Assembly: GCA_038501625.1 (NCBI GenBank)
Contig: JAZAYU010000015.1
Coordinates: 6,656,991 to 6,720,990 of the forward strand
Direction: 5' to 3'
Origin: Corbicula japonica
Lineage: Eukaryota; Mollusca; Bivalvia; Venerida; Cyrenidae
DNA length: 64,000 nt
Below, one piece after another: positions 1-13,140 of this stretch. A program made the translations under genes and the position numbers. Numbering within the stretch: position 1 is the stretch's first letter; every line of letters begins with the position of its first letter. The notes below the pieces were generated by a model. That model was not told where the DNA came from, searched no databases, and worked only from the letters and a program-made list of their open reading frames with translations.

Positions 1-2134
1 ATGACAGGTTTGTCGACTGTTCCCAAAGGTTTTTGCATTTTTTTGTTTCAAATTCTAAAAAGACACCCATCATGTTTTTGATATTTCAGTTTTGTTTTCA
101 CATTATATAAGCAAAATCAATTTAAACAAAATGGCCGACTTTTTTTTTACAAAATATTCTCATACTGACAGATGTATTCATACGCCAACAAGTCAATTAT
201 TTTACAAAATTAACAAAAATGTGTTTATTTATGCAAAAATAATCTCATAAGCGCATGTGCAAATGATCATTATTTTGACTGGTTTTAAAAATTTCTTACT
301 GAAACAATCGCCTTTAGAACAATCATAATTAGAGTCAGTAAAAATTGCCAGGGCCATTATCACATTATCACTTTTAGGCCCTGGGCCTTGGTTTGATAAT
401 GAGCCTGATGAAGCTGGTGACACGATAATAAGTTTTGACACAATACAATTGTGTTACTATATTTAGTTACACATGTATAATAAGCAAGAATAAATAATTC
501 CCCACACTTAACTTTTCAGTAAAATTGGAAAATAAGCAAAAATTATACTTACCTTTATGCAGTAAGGCTTTAAGTTATAATTTGATATTATTAAGTGATA
601 CCGTTTGCCGTTTGGTTACACAATGAACACAAACACTTATTTTCCAAGATGTTGATATCAAGGATAAATATCTAAATTTTAATAGTATATTCTTAACAAT
701 AATATAAAACCTAAATGTCTTTCATATGGCGTATAAACATGCATTTACAAATCATGATATTTTCATTTGATGATTATCGATTACGAGAATCAAGTTTATT
801 TATCATATTTTACGTACTGTGTAGAGAAACATTTGGATTTTTTCGAAAGCAAGATCGTAATCACTTACTTCGCGTCATATCATGATTTAATTATAATAAC
901 TTTAGTGATATTAAATAAAAAAGCATCAGAAACCGTCTCAAATGTTGATTTATGTCGTGAGTTTTTCAGTAATACTCAGTACAGTAAGCTTCAAAGTGCA
1001 CAGTATACCCAGTACACTTAAATAGTATACCCAGTACACTAGGCGCGTGTATTTTTGTCGCTGTAGAGGTCCATTTTCAGTCGATCTTTCTAAAAAATTG
1101 AATGCGAGTACATGAGGATGAGTATAAGAAAACTGCAAATTCAGAATTTTTATTTTTGGAAGAAACTAATAATGAAACTAGATTTTCGGTACCTGGGCAT
1201 TAATTTCTCCCTTGAGCAATGGTGAACTTTTACAGATAGTTGAACAAATCTTGATTCTGTGGTTGATGCTTGTACGTTTATGATATCTGGCCTTTATTAA
1301 GGGAAACACACAATCAAACCCAGGTCAGAATAGTGTCATATGAGCTGAGAAATCGACATTTTCTTACCCCTGGTAAATTTTAAAACTTTGTTTTGACTCA
1401 AATACGCGGTTATATCCGGTGTCCGGTCCCATACCGTTATATTGACGTAAATCGAAAGGAAATGTTGTGGTTTGTCATTCCACTGCACTAAAATAACTTC
1501 CTGTAGCTTCGTAATAGTCTGCTGATCACGATAAGCCAACACACTCTTCTCTATTTTATCCAAACCGTGTTAACGTGGATGTCAAAGTGAAAATTCTATT
1601 TCCTCACATTGGTTTGTGCCAAAAGTTTCAGAGTGGTCAAGCTATTCGGGACCATGCAATTCTCTATAAATGATGTGCACTAACAACCTTTCCAAAAGGA
1701 AAAATGTATTTGTTTCGATAAAATAGACCGGTAATTCGGAGATAAACGTGATTTTCGAATAATTCGATTTTGAAGTTTAATTGATTTCTTTTAATTTAAG
1801 TTTTAGAGTTTTAATAAGCAGGCACTTATCAAACAAATGTAGTTCTAAAAATTGTACTTCTCTTACTCAAATTTAATGACTTGAGAAAGTAACGTCAACG
1901 TTCAACGTAAGCAACGTTATCTTTCTAGAAAATAATATCATTTGATTTTTTTCTTATAACGATAAAATGTGCAAAAAGGCATTACTTTTGCATTTTAGAA
2001 TAACATCAGGATGTTTTTATAACAAATTAAAAGCTGTGACAGTAAGGAGCATTTTGACGGCACTTTCGCGGTCTTCAGGCGTCAAACGTTCCATGGTTTA
2101 TAAAATGTTGGTGTGTGTTAGATTGTCCGGTGTC
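1..2134. other. AT-rich intergenic DNA, no gene seen
   Basis: No coding exon or RNA gene is recognisable. Open frames are short and lack any family motif. A 17-base phrase (agtatacccagtacact) occurs twice, near 1,001 and 1,025, as a small direct duplication. Nothing else stands out. Confidence 0.5.
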
Positions 2135-2700
2135 ATAGTCTCAATAATTAATTCGACTGCAAGCACAGACCCATTATCAAACTGACTTTTACAGTTGTCT
2201 GTCCTTTACGTCTCGAGCAGTTACGATCAAAACTGTGGTGGAAATCGCACTGCTTTATATTCCCTTTTTTCACTGCCATTTAAAAATTTCAGCACTGCTA
2301 TGTTCATTTGTTGTTATAAAACATAAATAGTCTCTAAAGTATCAATAACATAAAAATATTCCACAAATAACACTTTTACACTATTGTTTATGCCGTTTAC
2401 ATGTTGATTTTAATGTGATAACCGATGAAAGCGTCCCTTTTATAAATCGATAATCTACAATCAGACTTTTAGCGGTGTTACATAAAAACTGTTGGCATGT
2501 GTGGAGGTTTATAAGTTTGTTTGTTTTTTTTTCATAATGAACGAACAAGTTTCTTAGAAAGTATCACATAATTCTAATTGGAATTATTTTTTCAGGTATG
2601 TATTTTTTTAAAGATATATAAGGTTTAAAAAAAGATGAGTTTATGTAGTGAAGACCCTGTGTTGACCCTCATTTTTTTTTGGGGGGGGGGGGTGGGGTTT
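2135..2700 (+). repeat. dispersed repeat, copy 1, ending in T- and G-tracts
   Basis: A block at about 2,135-2,520 matches the reverse complement of about 11,320-11,670. Shared phrases include caataattaattcgactgc against caataattcgactgc, actgtggtggaaatcg, and atgccgtttaca. A second block at 2,634-2,692 (gatgagtttatgtagtg, then a T-tract and a G-tract) also has its match in the other copy, but on the opposite side of the first block. The two copies are therefore inverted and circularly permuted. No coding capacity is seen, and the family is not recognised. Confidence 0.6.
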
Positions 2701-3372
2701 ATGCGTACGATGCTGCCCGGTCTTCTTGCACACCTAAGCATCATCGGCTATATTTCATTACGGTATATTATGACCAGTACCGTTGCTTTTCTGATTTAGA
2801 GACTTGTACAGCGAAGCAGTCTAACTTATTGCCTTAAGCCGGTCAAAGTATAGAATGTATGTTTTATATATACCTTTCAATTAAACACGTCTATTTGGCG
2901 GATTTTTTTCAGCATAAACAAAATTGAATTGGATCGCCTAAACTTGTATGTTTAATCTGTTGTTTGTTTTTTCATTCATAAAGCTAAACCTAGATCTGTT
3001 TCTTGTCTTAAACTCAAGATTAACATAGTCTTGATAATGTAACAAACCTGACAAATTGTTTAGCAGAGCCCTTCTTAGCTTCTAACTATCACAGGTGCTT
3101 GGAAGACGGACCCCGTTTTCTCCAGAATGTACAGTCGTGACCGGTAATCTTGCGCGTCCGGTCATCTTGCGCAGTAGTCTACTGACATCCCCGTAAGTGT
3201 TTTTACAGTCACATTGTGAAAATATCGCAGCAAACGATTATTTTTGGACCTATGTCTAGAACATCTAGAAGGTAAACATGTTGAAAATTAATACTTGTCC
3301 AAGATATTTACATCAAAGTAACAAATTATTCATGACTACGCCCACCGACCTATTTCTGATATTTTTAGAAAG
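2701..3372. other. intergenic, nothing recognised
   Basis: Non-coding AT-rich DNA. A phrase near 3,128-3,172 repeats the idea cggtcatcttgcgca. A related inverted form (tgcacaagatgaccgg) lies near 8,253, which may mark remnants of one older element. This is weak. Confidence 0.4.
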
Positions 3373-5082
3373 TAGGGTCGATCCGGGTATGTACGGACAA
3401 AGGGGTAAGTACGGACGATGAATATTAAAGACTCCAAATATCCTAAAGCTGTCAAATTTCATTAAACATTTTCTACATTTTACCACAAGGCTTTCGCTGT
3501 TTCAAATTTCAAAATGTTTGTACATGTGTCTGTGTATAGAAATTGTTTGAACTAGGATCGAAAGTGACCTCATCAACCTATTACTTCATTGACTGTCAAC
3601 CTCGATTGACAGGCTAGATAAGACGCTACACTTCTACCGTTCTTTACGGGAATGTATTAGGTAATTGTTTTAAATTTTTGTGTGTTTCAAAGAAAAGGTT
3701 AATTTTTTAAAATGTTTTCTCATTATTTTTTCAGAGAAAATCAAGAAATTTGTTCAAAAATTAAAGAAAATCTAATTGTCCGCACTTTTCCTGCTTTTTC
3801 TGCGAACTGTTTTTCTACGGACACTATGTCTATTGTGTGTTTTAATGAATCACATTATTATATTAAACAAACCAATCAATGATATTTTTGAAGTGGTGTC
3901 TTAAAAAACAAACCTTGTTGTTGTCACAAATTTCTAAAACTATATTTCGGTTCCTCAATTTTCTTATAGAATATTCACTAATATTCAGAGACGAAGGTAG
4001 TTCCGTAGTTTGTGATGCGGATCGTTGTCGATCTATCACTTATTTTCAATGGAAAATTAAAATACTAGCTTGTTAAACAGACTGAACTTGAGTTTAGACA
4101 ACGAATTTTCGTTGCTTTGGAACTGGCCCTTCACCAGCTGCAAGATAAACCCCGCCCACAAATTACATGGAGTACTGTATAGTTGTAAGATACATATTAA
4201 AATAAACATTTTAACCATTTCATCTTGAGTCAGTTATCAAACCATTTCTTAAAGGATCTGAAATAAAACTATATTCACCTGGTATTATAATCTTCAAACT
4301 TTATGTAACATTCAATTCATAAGTTGTTTTTTATGATATTTCAATAAGTTGAGCGGAACTAGACATAGCGTTAATCCTCAAGACCGCCTTCTTTTTTATC
4401 CGAGTTCTGAACATGACATGTACAAGGTCGGGCAGTTATTCATTTCTTATCCACTAAATGAACTTTAACGCTAGATTTTTCAGGCATGTTGTTTTCTTAA
4501 AAGTAAACAGACAATCTAAAAATTACAACGTAAAATAATAAAGTTGTTGATCTACTTTATACTTTATAAAAAGTATAACAAGTAGTGTTTTTAACAGGAT
4601 GATTATTTACAAACTTAGTATTTTAAAATGACTCGTTTCTAGCAATTTTTATCATTTAACTTATGGTGATTTTAGTGCAATATTTTCCTGTCAATTGCGT
4701 CGCTGATTCGCACCAAACAGTTCGCAACACAGTGTCAGTAAAATTCATGTTAAACATAGTAGATTTTATCCTATTTCATGTTAAATTTTATGTGTCCGTA
4801 CTTTACCATTACATTTATCATTATTTTAACGGTTGTCCGAAGTTTCCCTGTTGGTGTCCGTAGTTTACCTACTACTATCCCGGCTTTACCTCAACACCTT
4901 TCAATACTATTTTACACTTCTCGGATGCATGTATCACTACAACTGCACCATAAAGTCCGTTGCAAATGAGTTCCAAATATACTGTAGTTAACAGGGTTAA
5001 TTGGGAACCAGTCTGATTTCATTGACAGTAGATTCTTGAGCCGCTGTGTAAAATCCGTCCGTACTTACCCGGATCGACCCTA
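3373..5082. mobile_element. 1.7-kb non-autonomous DNA transposon with terminal inverted repeats
   Basis: The left end reads TAGGGTCGATCCGGGTATGT and the right end is its near-perfect reverse complement (ACTTACCCGGATCGACCCTA). The inverted repeat extends through a further GTACGGAC. Only short open frames lie inside and none resembles a transposase, so it is probably a deletion derivative or MITE-like element. Terminal TA suggests a TA target, but the superfamily is not determined. Confidence 0.75.
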
Positions 5083-6655
5083 ATTCTTATTCCATCATCT
5101 AGTCCAGAAATGTGTCCTGTGATACACATAAACATTAAAATATCGTATACATTTTGAAACAAATTTATACCCTTTAAAACATACAATCCCATTATATTTG
5201 TAAACGTAAGTGAGTTCAGACCACATTTCCGTCAGTTCCCGCCAATCTGTCAACAAAGGTCAAGGGCATAATACGTGCATGATCTTTTTACCTGCAGAAG
5301 CGTAAAGTGCCTTTTTTCTCGTATCTAATAAATAGAAAAACTAAATATAAAATACCAGGAAATTTTACGGTTCGTCAGAAACACTACATGTATCATTTAA
5401 AATATTTCTCTGCTGTGACAGGGGTTTTTTTCCTTAACAAGCGTCTTCCCCTGGAAAAAAAAATCCCCAACAAAAGTCACTTTCCCCCTTGTAAAGTGAT
5501 ATTTTTTATCAAAACGTAAACAGAAGCTTAATTTATAGTTATGTTTAATCTATGTTATCTAAAATCTGCACAATTTTCACGAATATTTGTTAGAAATTAG
5601 GTACTAACGAAACCGAGTAATATTTGACGAATGTTACTAAATTTAGATTCGATACGTCACAGAAACTGCATCCTGGTTGTCAACTTTAACATTACTGGGA
5701 CTGGATTTTCGTCGTGTTCGGAATAAAGGCATTCTACATTCCAGTTTTAAATTGATTTTACAACAGATGAGTACCGTCAGCGAGCGTATTGGCCATAAAT
5801 TACGGCTAAATACGACTCGTCCGCCGAATTTCTCGATAACATACGTCCCGCGCACTTCCGAAAAAGAAAATCACAACCATCGACGTAGGCAGTCCTAGTA
5901 AATTTAAACCCCGCCTATGATCTTTCAGGTCACACCATTTACGATTAGATTGTAAAAAAAATGTTTTGTTAAAACAATAAGCTCCGCCCACTTGAAAAAT
6001 ACCAACCAGTCGATTAAAAGCAAGCGCACGCCGGTCTAATTATCGCCATGGAATGTATTCTGACACTGGAAAAAATCTTGTTTTGATAATTGACAATTAA
6101 TTGAAGATTAACTGAGTAAATTGCAAGTTGTCGTATATCGTCTTCGTCGTGCTTTTAAACGGATGCGGCCTGTTTGCACTGTCAGGTAAAACGAACGACG
6201 AATAATGCAAAATACAAACAACAGAATACGGCGCCATGTTCTGTAAAAAAAATACGAAACACGCATTTAAAACTGTGCCGGGCAATCATTTTTATCCCAA
6301 GAATTTTTTATCCCATATCTTCCGGAGTACCGTATTTTGCCGAAGTCTTCGGAGAGAAAAAAAAAATAATTTTTCTGACTGAACGAATATTTAGAGACGA
6401 GAATTTTCATAAAAAAAATCGTCCGAATATTTAGATACATGTACATTAATTTACACGTCCGTAAACGTAAGCCTATAATAAATCAACACCTGCCGGACGT
6501 TTCTTCCTTCGAAATTTCTGCTTACCTTTGTCAAGCAATTAACTCATTTCTTGTTAAATAAACATCCTATTGTTGTATAATCAACATTCTCGAAAAAATG
6601 TGATGCAATAGATTAGTAGCAAACTGCTAATTCGGCGAAGTGCTGGTAGTGCAGA
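5083..6655. other. intergenic, locally CpG-richer, no gene seen
   Basis: The part at about 5,640-6,060 holds more CpG than its surroundings, but has no convincing exon, splice pair or conserved protein segment on either strand. Small overlapping open frames on both strands at 5,643-5,898 have no recognisable motif. Confidence 0.4.
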
Positions 6656-7224
6656 TATACTCAGCAAAAATAAAAAGTACCCACTTTTCTACCTGTGATT
6701 TTGTAAAACTAGAAAAATAAAATAGAAAATATCTTCTTTGAACAGATCTGCATTTCTGTAATCATTACAAAGAAATAAAATGTTCTTAAAATCTGCAGTC
6801 ACGACTAAGTTATCTTTCCCTTTGCTATTATTGGGGTTTAAGGAAGAAGTAAGTGATTCTAAACAATATTCACATTTGTTGGAATTAAATCAATTTTTCC
6901 AGTTCTTGATGTCAATAAAATCACAAAAAATCATTAATAAAACAACTATATATATACTCTATAAAAAAAAGCTAGAAATCCCAAACATTTCCTATTACCT
7001 CCCTTTGAATTGAATATATAGGGGTTTTTAATCCATCATTAATTGTTGTCTGATGGGCATTTGCTCAGGTGTAGGTGTGGAAGATTATGTTCACGAACAA
7101 TTAAACTTAAAAACAACTGAGATTAATTAATAAAACACCTTTTGAAGTGTTCGTAATTAAATGAAAATATGTGAATGAGAATATAAGCATAAAAAGTGGG
7201 TACTTTCTATTTTTGCTGAGTATA
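6656..7224. mobile_element. 569-bp MITE with about 34-bp terminal inverted repeats
   Basis: The left end TATACTCAGCAAAAATA, followed by AAAAGTACCCACTTTT, is mirrored at the right end by AAAAAGTGGGTAC and TATTTTTGCTGAGTATA. The interior is AT-rich and non-coding. The TA-bounded termini suggest a Tc1/mariner-type non-autonomous element. That assignment is inference. Confidence 0.8.
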
Positions 7225-8427
7225 TAAACACAAGCGGATCAGAAATAAACAATAATTATACCAGATACGCTGTCAATTAAACAATCAGCTGATTTAAATA
7301 TGAAATCACCCTAGTTTGTTGACAGGTTGAAATTCGTTTGTACAATAGCGCCGATTGATTTTTGAGCGATGCGCACCGTTTCAAGTTGACGTCGGCGTCT
7401 TTGATGTTAAATACACTAGCATCGCTGGCATTTTAGATCAAAACAGTCATTGAAACAGGTATTCAACAGATATTCATAGCAGTTGCAAATTTGATGATTA
7501 TAGACAATGTACATGTAATAGATCTCGGATATTTTAGGGGCAAGTATGACTGAAAATACACGTCGTTCATATTATTTCTTACTCGTAATAAAAAATATGA
7601 ATTATCGGACTTGAACACCGTAAATTAAAATGCACGGTCAGAAATTTACGTCGTTCGTAAAATTCTATTTGTTCGTAAAATGCGACGATACTCCAAAGTG
7701 AATCCTTCTTATTAATGGAAGAATAAGAAATGCGTCTGTTCTAACATCTTTCTTTTTCATAATAAGAATTCGGAATTGCTCGAACCCTCCTTTTAAGCAG
7801 TAATATTTAATATTCTTGGGGAATTCAGCAATTTAGTTGGAAATTAACAATAACTACACAAGCACTGCCCTAAACAAAAAAAATTCTGGAAATCTTGCAT
7901 CCGAAATGATTAAGATTCTAAGCACACAATTTATGGATAAATTTAAAGCAGGCTCAGAAAATGAGCAAGTATAAATCAACTTATTCTTGAACTGTTTAAA
8001 AACAGATAACATAGAGACATGCCTCTGTATGCTTAATAGACTGTTTTGTAATGAAAGCTAAATTAAAAAAAAGAATAACAGAAGCATAAACTTGAGTATA
8101 AACATTCACTGTAGCTAATACAAGTAAGAGTGTATTATAAACTAAATTTTCCCCAATTTTGCATTTTTCACGCATTTTTCCCCTTTTGACCAGCGTCCAG
8201 CGTCTTCCCCTCTTCCTTAAAAAAACCCCCTGCTGTGACGTCATTTCTCTTAGGTGCACAAGATGACCGGACATTTAAATGCTTGTGTAAACCATGGTGG
8301 TAAGGGTAAACATTAATAAATGTTTTTCACTCGGGTACATAAGATACAACATGGGTGTTAAATGAATTGAAATATCTGGAAATGCCAGTTTTTATAAGAC
8401 GAAACACAGATTTTTGACTACCTTTTT
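7225..8427. other. intergenic, nothing recognised
   Basis: No exon, RNA gene or clear repeat boundary is seen. Stretches of T and C near 8,150-8,240 resemble fragments of a low-complexity dispersed repeat that also appears near 5,410. Confidence 0.4.
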
Positions 8428-10167
8428 TATGCCCCCACAAAGTGGGAGGCATATAGAGTTGCACTCGTCCGTCCGTCCGTACATGTACGTACGTCCGTAC
8501 GTCCCCAAATCTTGTGGCATCAACTCCTCCTTAACTATAAGGCCGATTTCTTTCAAACTTGCACAGATGATCAAGCAGGATGTGTAGATGATCGTAAAGA
8601 AAGGATTTTTTCCTGCGACCATTTTTACCAGAGTTATGGCCCTTTGTTAATTTCAGTTATTAAATCTTGTGGCGTCAACTCCTCCTAAACTATAAGGCGG
8701 ATTTCTTTCAAACTTGCACAGATGATCAAGCAGGATGTGTAGATGATCGTAAAGAAAGGATTTTTTCCTGCGACCATTTTTACCAGAGTTATGGCCCTTT
8801 GTTAATTTCAGTTATTAAATCTTGTGGCGTCAACTCCTCCTAAACTATGAGGCGGATTTCTTTCAAACTTGCACAGATAATCAAGCAGGATGTGTAGATG
8901 ATCGTAAAGAAAGGATTTTTTCCTGCGACCATTTTTACCAGAGTTATGGCCCTTTGTTAATTTCAGTTATTAAATCTTGTGGCGTCAACTCCTCCTAAAC
9001 TATAAGGCGGATTTCTTTCAAACTTGCACAGATTATCAAGCAGGATGTGTAGATGATCGTAAAGAAAGGATTTTTTCCTACGACCATTTTTACCAGAGTT
9101 ATGGCCCTTTGTTAATTTCAGTAATTAAATCTTGTGGCGTCAACTCCTCCTAAACTATAAGGCGGATTTCTTTCAAACTTGCACAGATGATCAAGCAGGA
9201 TGTGTAGATGATCGTACAGAAACGATTTTTTTCCTGCGACCATTTTTACCAGAGTTATGGCCCTTTGTTAATTTCAGTTATTAAATCTTGTGGCGTCAAC
9301 TCCTCCTAAACTATAAGGCAGATTTCTTTCAAACTTGCACAGATGATCAAGCAGTATGTGTAGATGATCGTAAAGAAAGGATTTTTTCCTGCGACCATTT
9401 TTACTAGAGTTGTGGCCATTTGTAAATTTCAGTAATTAAATCTTGTGGCGTCAACTCCTCCTAAACTATAAAGCGGATTTCTCTCAAACTTGCACAGATG
9501 ATTAAGCAGAATGTGTAGATGATCGTAAAGAAAGGATTTTTTCCTGCGACTATTTTTACCAGAGTTATGACCCTTTGTTAATTTCAGTAATTAAATCTTG
9601 TAGCATCAACTCCTCATTAACTATCTAAGGGATTTCTTTCAAATTTGCACAGATGATCAAGCAGGTTGTGTAGATGATTGTAAAGAAAGGGTTTTTCTTA
9701 CGGCTATTTTACCAGAGTTATGGCCCTTTGTTAATTTCAGTGATTTAATCTTGTGGCATCAACTCCTCGTTTACTATTGGATGGATTTCTTTCAAACTTG
9801 CTCACATGATCAAGGTGGATGTGCAGATGATCATAAAGAAAGGATTTTTTCCTGCGGCCATATTTACCAGAGTTATGGCCCTTTCTTAATTTCACTTACA
9901 AAATTTTGTGGCATCAACTCCACATTTTTTATTTGGCTGATTTCTTCCAAACTTACACAGATGATTAGACATGATGTCTTAATTGCTGTAAAGGACATTG
10001 CCTTGCAACCATTTTCACCAAAGTTATGGCCCTTTGTTTATGTTAGTCATTAAATTTTGTGGCTCTTACTCCTCATTCACCACATATTGTTAATACCTAG
10101 TACACAATTTTGTTACAAATGTACTTGCAGCAGTGGGGGCATCAGTGTCCTGAGGACACAGTCTAGT
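8428..10167 (+). mobile_element. Helitron/Helentron-like non-autonomous element A with 155-bp monomers
   Basis: The 5' end has a hairpin (TATGCCCCCAC..GTGGGAGGCATA), then GTCC-type microsatellite DNA, then about ten tandem monomers. The phrase cttgtggc recurs at 8,511, 8,666, 8,821, 8,976, 9,131, 9,287, 9,442, 9,597 and 9,750, so the period is 155 bp. The right end carries the inverted match of the 5' start (GTGGGGGCAT), a hairpin (TGTCCTGAGGACA) and the terminal CTAGT. Pearl and HINE elements of bivalves have this architecture. No protein is encoded, and frames through the monomers are artefacts. Confidence 0.75.
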
Positions 10168-10463
10168 TTCGGGTCTAGGTTAATCGCGTAAAATGCAAAT
10201 TTGCAAATGCAAGGGTGCAAGTTAGGAATTCTGAAATTCTGAAAATTCATTAAAGGGAAAATAAAGAAAATCAACCATTTGTAGAAACACAAAAACCTGA
10301 ATTTCAGACATACGCCTGCCTGAAAAATTTCACCCAAGCAAATGTACTGTATTCTGCAATTATTCTGTCACCAAAAAGTCATAAATCAACAGTAAAATGT
10401 CCGCTTTTTAACGCTGTTCTCCAATTATATACAGTATTCATTTTCAGAAATATAAACACATGG

Positions 10464-10498
<35 letters not shown>

Positions 10499-11319
10499 AA
10501 ATGAACATATCCGTTTGAAACTTGCATCCTTAAAATACTTCTTAACCACACTCCTGTCAAACGGCTACAAATGTCTGGAATAGTTCATCCATCTACTGTG
10601 TTGTAGGCTTAAAAATGTGGTGACAAAATGGTCTCCGCTTCTGTTAAAATTTCCGTGGCTCTTAACTTTGAATAATCCTGCCAGTAACACTTGAAAGAGT
10701 AGGCAGTATCCAGACAAAGATAATTGTTTAAGTTTCACGCTCATAATGTGGGCATGGCCGTAACGTGGCTTTTACACATGCGATAATGCTAATAAGATTT
10801 CCCGTTTCGCTGAATCATTGAATTCAAAATGGCGCAACCATGTTAGATGCTTTCTCGGTGACTTTAAATATGATGAAGGACATTACATCAACAACACTTA
10901 TAAAAAATGCCAAATTACTTAATTACAGACATTTCAGTCATGGTTTGATGTGTTCTAAGGCTTTGATCTGGGTTAAAAATAATATCAAAAAAAATTAGGA
11001 TGGCCTAAACTGGCCGCCCCCTAGCCCAACTATTTGTGCGCAACAAGAGCTTTTCTATATATACGATGGTCGCTCTTCGCGCACAACCAAGTTACTATTC
11101 AAATCAATGCGGAAAATTTTCCTTCTATTTCTATATGCCGCCGATCGGAAAATGAATCGCAACTTTTCAATCTTTTGCCAGCTTCATAAAGCATCTTAAA
11201 CCATATTTATTTTTAAAAAAATTACATTCCTGAGAAGCCACATTCAAGTAGAATCAATATATGTAATCCTTTATAAGTAACGTTTTCGTTCTTATAAGTA
11301 ACGTTTTCGTTTTTTATGC
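10168..11319. other. intergenic with an (ATT)n microsatellite
   Basis: A run of about eleven ATT units occupies 10,464-10,498. The rest shows no exon or recognised repeat. A 22-base phrase ending in gtaacgttttcgtt is directly repeated at about 11,274-11,311. Confidence 0.5.
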
Positions 11320-11945
11320 AAAACTGTTTTAAACCTCCACCCATGTCGATTACACCGCATAAAGTTTATCTGACTCGTGTTATCGATAATTTTCACCGTG
11401 TAAACGGCATATGCTATGGTAGGTTTGACAAGTTATTTTGTGGATTATTCGTTAATTTTATTGTTATTTTTATCATTATTTATGTTTTATAACGATATTT
11501 GACATACCAGTGTTGAAATTTTCATGTGGGAGTGAAAAAAAAGAATTTAAATCGGGTCGATTTCCACCACAGTTGTGATCGTAACTGCTTGAGACGTAAA
11601 GGACAGACAACGAAAACGTCCGATGATAATAGGTCTGTGCTTGCAGTCGAATTATTGAGACTAGCCGCCCCCCCTGTTATGTCCAAACACAAACAATATG
11701 ATACACAAAACAAGAAACAGCTCGTGATTCTTGATGGTTTTATTCTTTATTTCCCTTTAATAATTCAAGAACATGTGCTACTAGACGGCGAACATGAGAA
11801 CAACTCCTTGTATATTTTTCAACACTCAAAAGGTTACATAGCACTATTTAATTTTGAGACACAACACCCCCCCCCCCCCCCCCCCCCCCCCCAAAAAAAA
11901 GAGGGTCTACACAGGGTCTACACTACATAAACTCATCTTTTTTGT
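11320..11945 (-). repeat. dispersed repeat, copy 2, with a 30-bp C-tract
   Basis: This is the inverted partner of 2,135-2,700. The main block (about 11,320-11,670) matches in reverse complement. The homopolymer block (C-tract followed by A-tract, then agggtctacac) lies at 11,868-11,945, on the side opposite to that in copy 1. The 134-codon open frame across this stretch is accidental and runs into the C-tract as polyproline. Confidence 0.6.
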
Positions 11946-13140
11946 TTTGTTTTGATAGATTGGGATTGTTATCTGTCGGTCCACACCGATTTTACTATCA
12001 AATACCAAGTTCTCTGAAAATTCGTACCCCGACTGTATATAAGTGGACAAGGTAAATAACCCCAATCCTATTTTGTCAAGCCCAAATGTAAACACAGTTT
12101 TAAAAATCTCAACAAATATTGCACTAACCTTTTCAAATAGGGTATCGATTGAAGGGGGGGGGGCCAGTTTATACGAACATTTCCTTATTTCCTTTCATAG
12201 CTTTTTGTATCCGAAATTCACTATCTTTATCCGATTACAATACCACTATCTTTTCTTTGTGAAGAGTTATTGTCTCCCTTGGGGCGCCAAAACGTTGCAT
12301 ATATTATAAAACCCATCCTAAATTAAGATTCGTTTGCATGATCTAATTAAAGTTCTTATTACCGAGCAAGTATGGCAAAGTTTATTTGTTATTTGCAAAC
12401 ATTTCTCGAAAAAGAACAGATATTTTTCTGTTTCTTTCGTTTTAAGATTAATCTATTTTTATTCGGGAATTTCCCGGTTTCCTGAAAACGTGATCATCAT
12501 ATGAACATAAACAAATTAAAATTCTCAATTCGGGGAAACCCGTTTTGTGACGTCATTGCTATAAATGTATACTGTAAACACAATTATGCGTGCCAGTGAA
12601 CGGAAGTCATTATGTAACACAGGTAATAAACAATGACAGATTTAACGAGTTTACCGATAATGTACATTGCCATGGGGCAGAAACGTGTGAATTTCAAGTA
12701 GGATAAGCATCGTAAGGCATTGTAAGGTGGGAAAGTGCTATCATAATAAACGAAATGCACGCGGTGACCTATTCAAATAAAGAGATTTATCATAGAAATA
12801 GATAGAAATGGTTTTGTGTTTTAATATTCTACTATATTAAGCAAAATATTCAAATAACCGCCATTCAATTAAGTGGAATGTACTGTACAAGGTTGTAATT
12901 GATCACTTACATTTTATTAGAAATTCTCAATGCACTTTTTTACCTACATTGCTAAACCCTAGATTTTATTATGTTAGCAAGGAAAGTAAAAAATGTATGC
13001 ACAACTGAAGCTCTCATACACTTGTATGTTGGTAAAGTATCAGTTGCACATGGGTTTTTCAGCATTGTCTGTGCCTCCGGAAAATGGAGGTGTTCCCAAA
13101 GCAAATGGCCCCGTTCCCAATCATATCCAGTTGTCATTTT
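11946..13140. other. intergenic, mostly unrecognised
   Basis: Contains the promoter-like cluster listed separately at 12,465-12,622. Otherwise no exon or repeat family is recognised. A G-run lies near 12,155. Confidence 0.4.
12465..12622 (+). promoter_or_regulatory. candidate inducible promoter: kappaB-like, CRE and TATA motifs
   Basis: A perfect palindromic kappaB-type site GGGAATTTCCC (12,465-12,475) is followed by a kappaB-like GGGGAAACCC (12,532-12,541). Next come a consensus CRE TGACGTCA (12,548-12,555) and TATAAAT (12,560-12,566). A start near 12,590 would give a short first exon ending in a donor-like CAG|GTAATA at 12,622. No downstream coding exon has been identified, so the target is unknown. 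It could be a chance cluster, an alternative promoter or a lncRNA promoter. Confidence 0.3.

Noticed and set aside
8428..10167. CRISPR-like regular repeats
   Set aside because: Period is 155 bp with no spacers. It is a eukaryotic tandem-monomer transposon, not a CRISPR array.
10464..10498. Possible regulatory ATT array
   Set aside because: Plain trinucleotide microsatellite.
11526..11930. 134-codon open frame with polyproline
   Set aside because: Lies in a dispersed repeat and reads through a C homopolymer. The paired copy at 2.2 kb lacks it.
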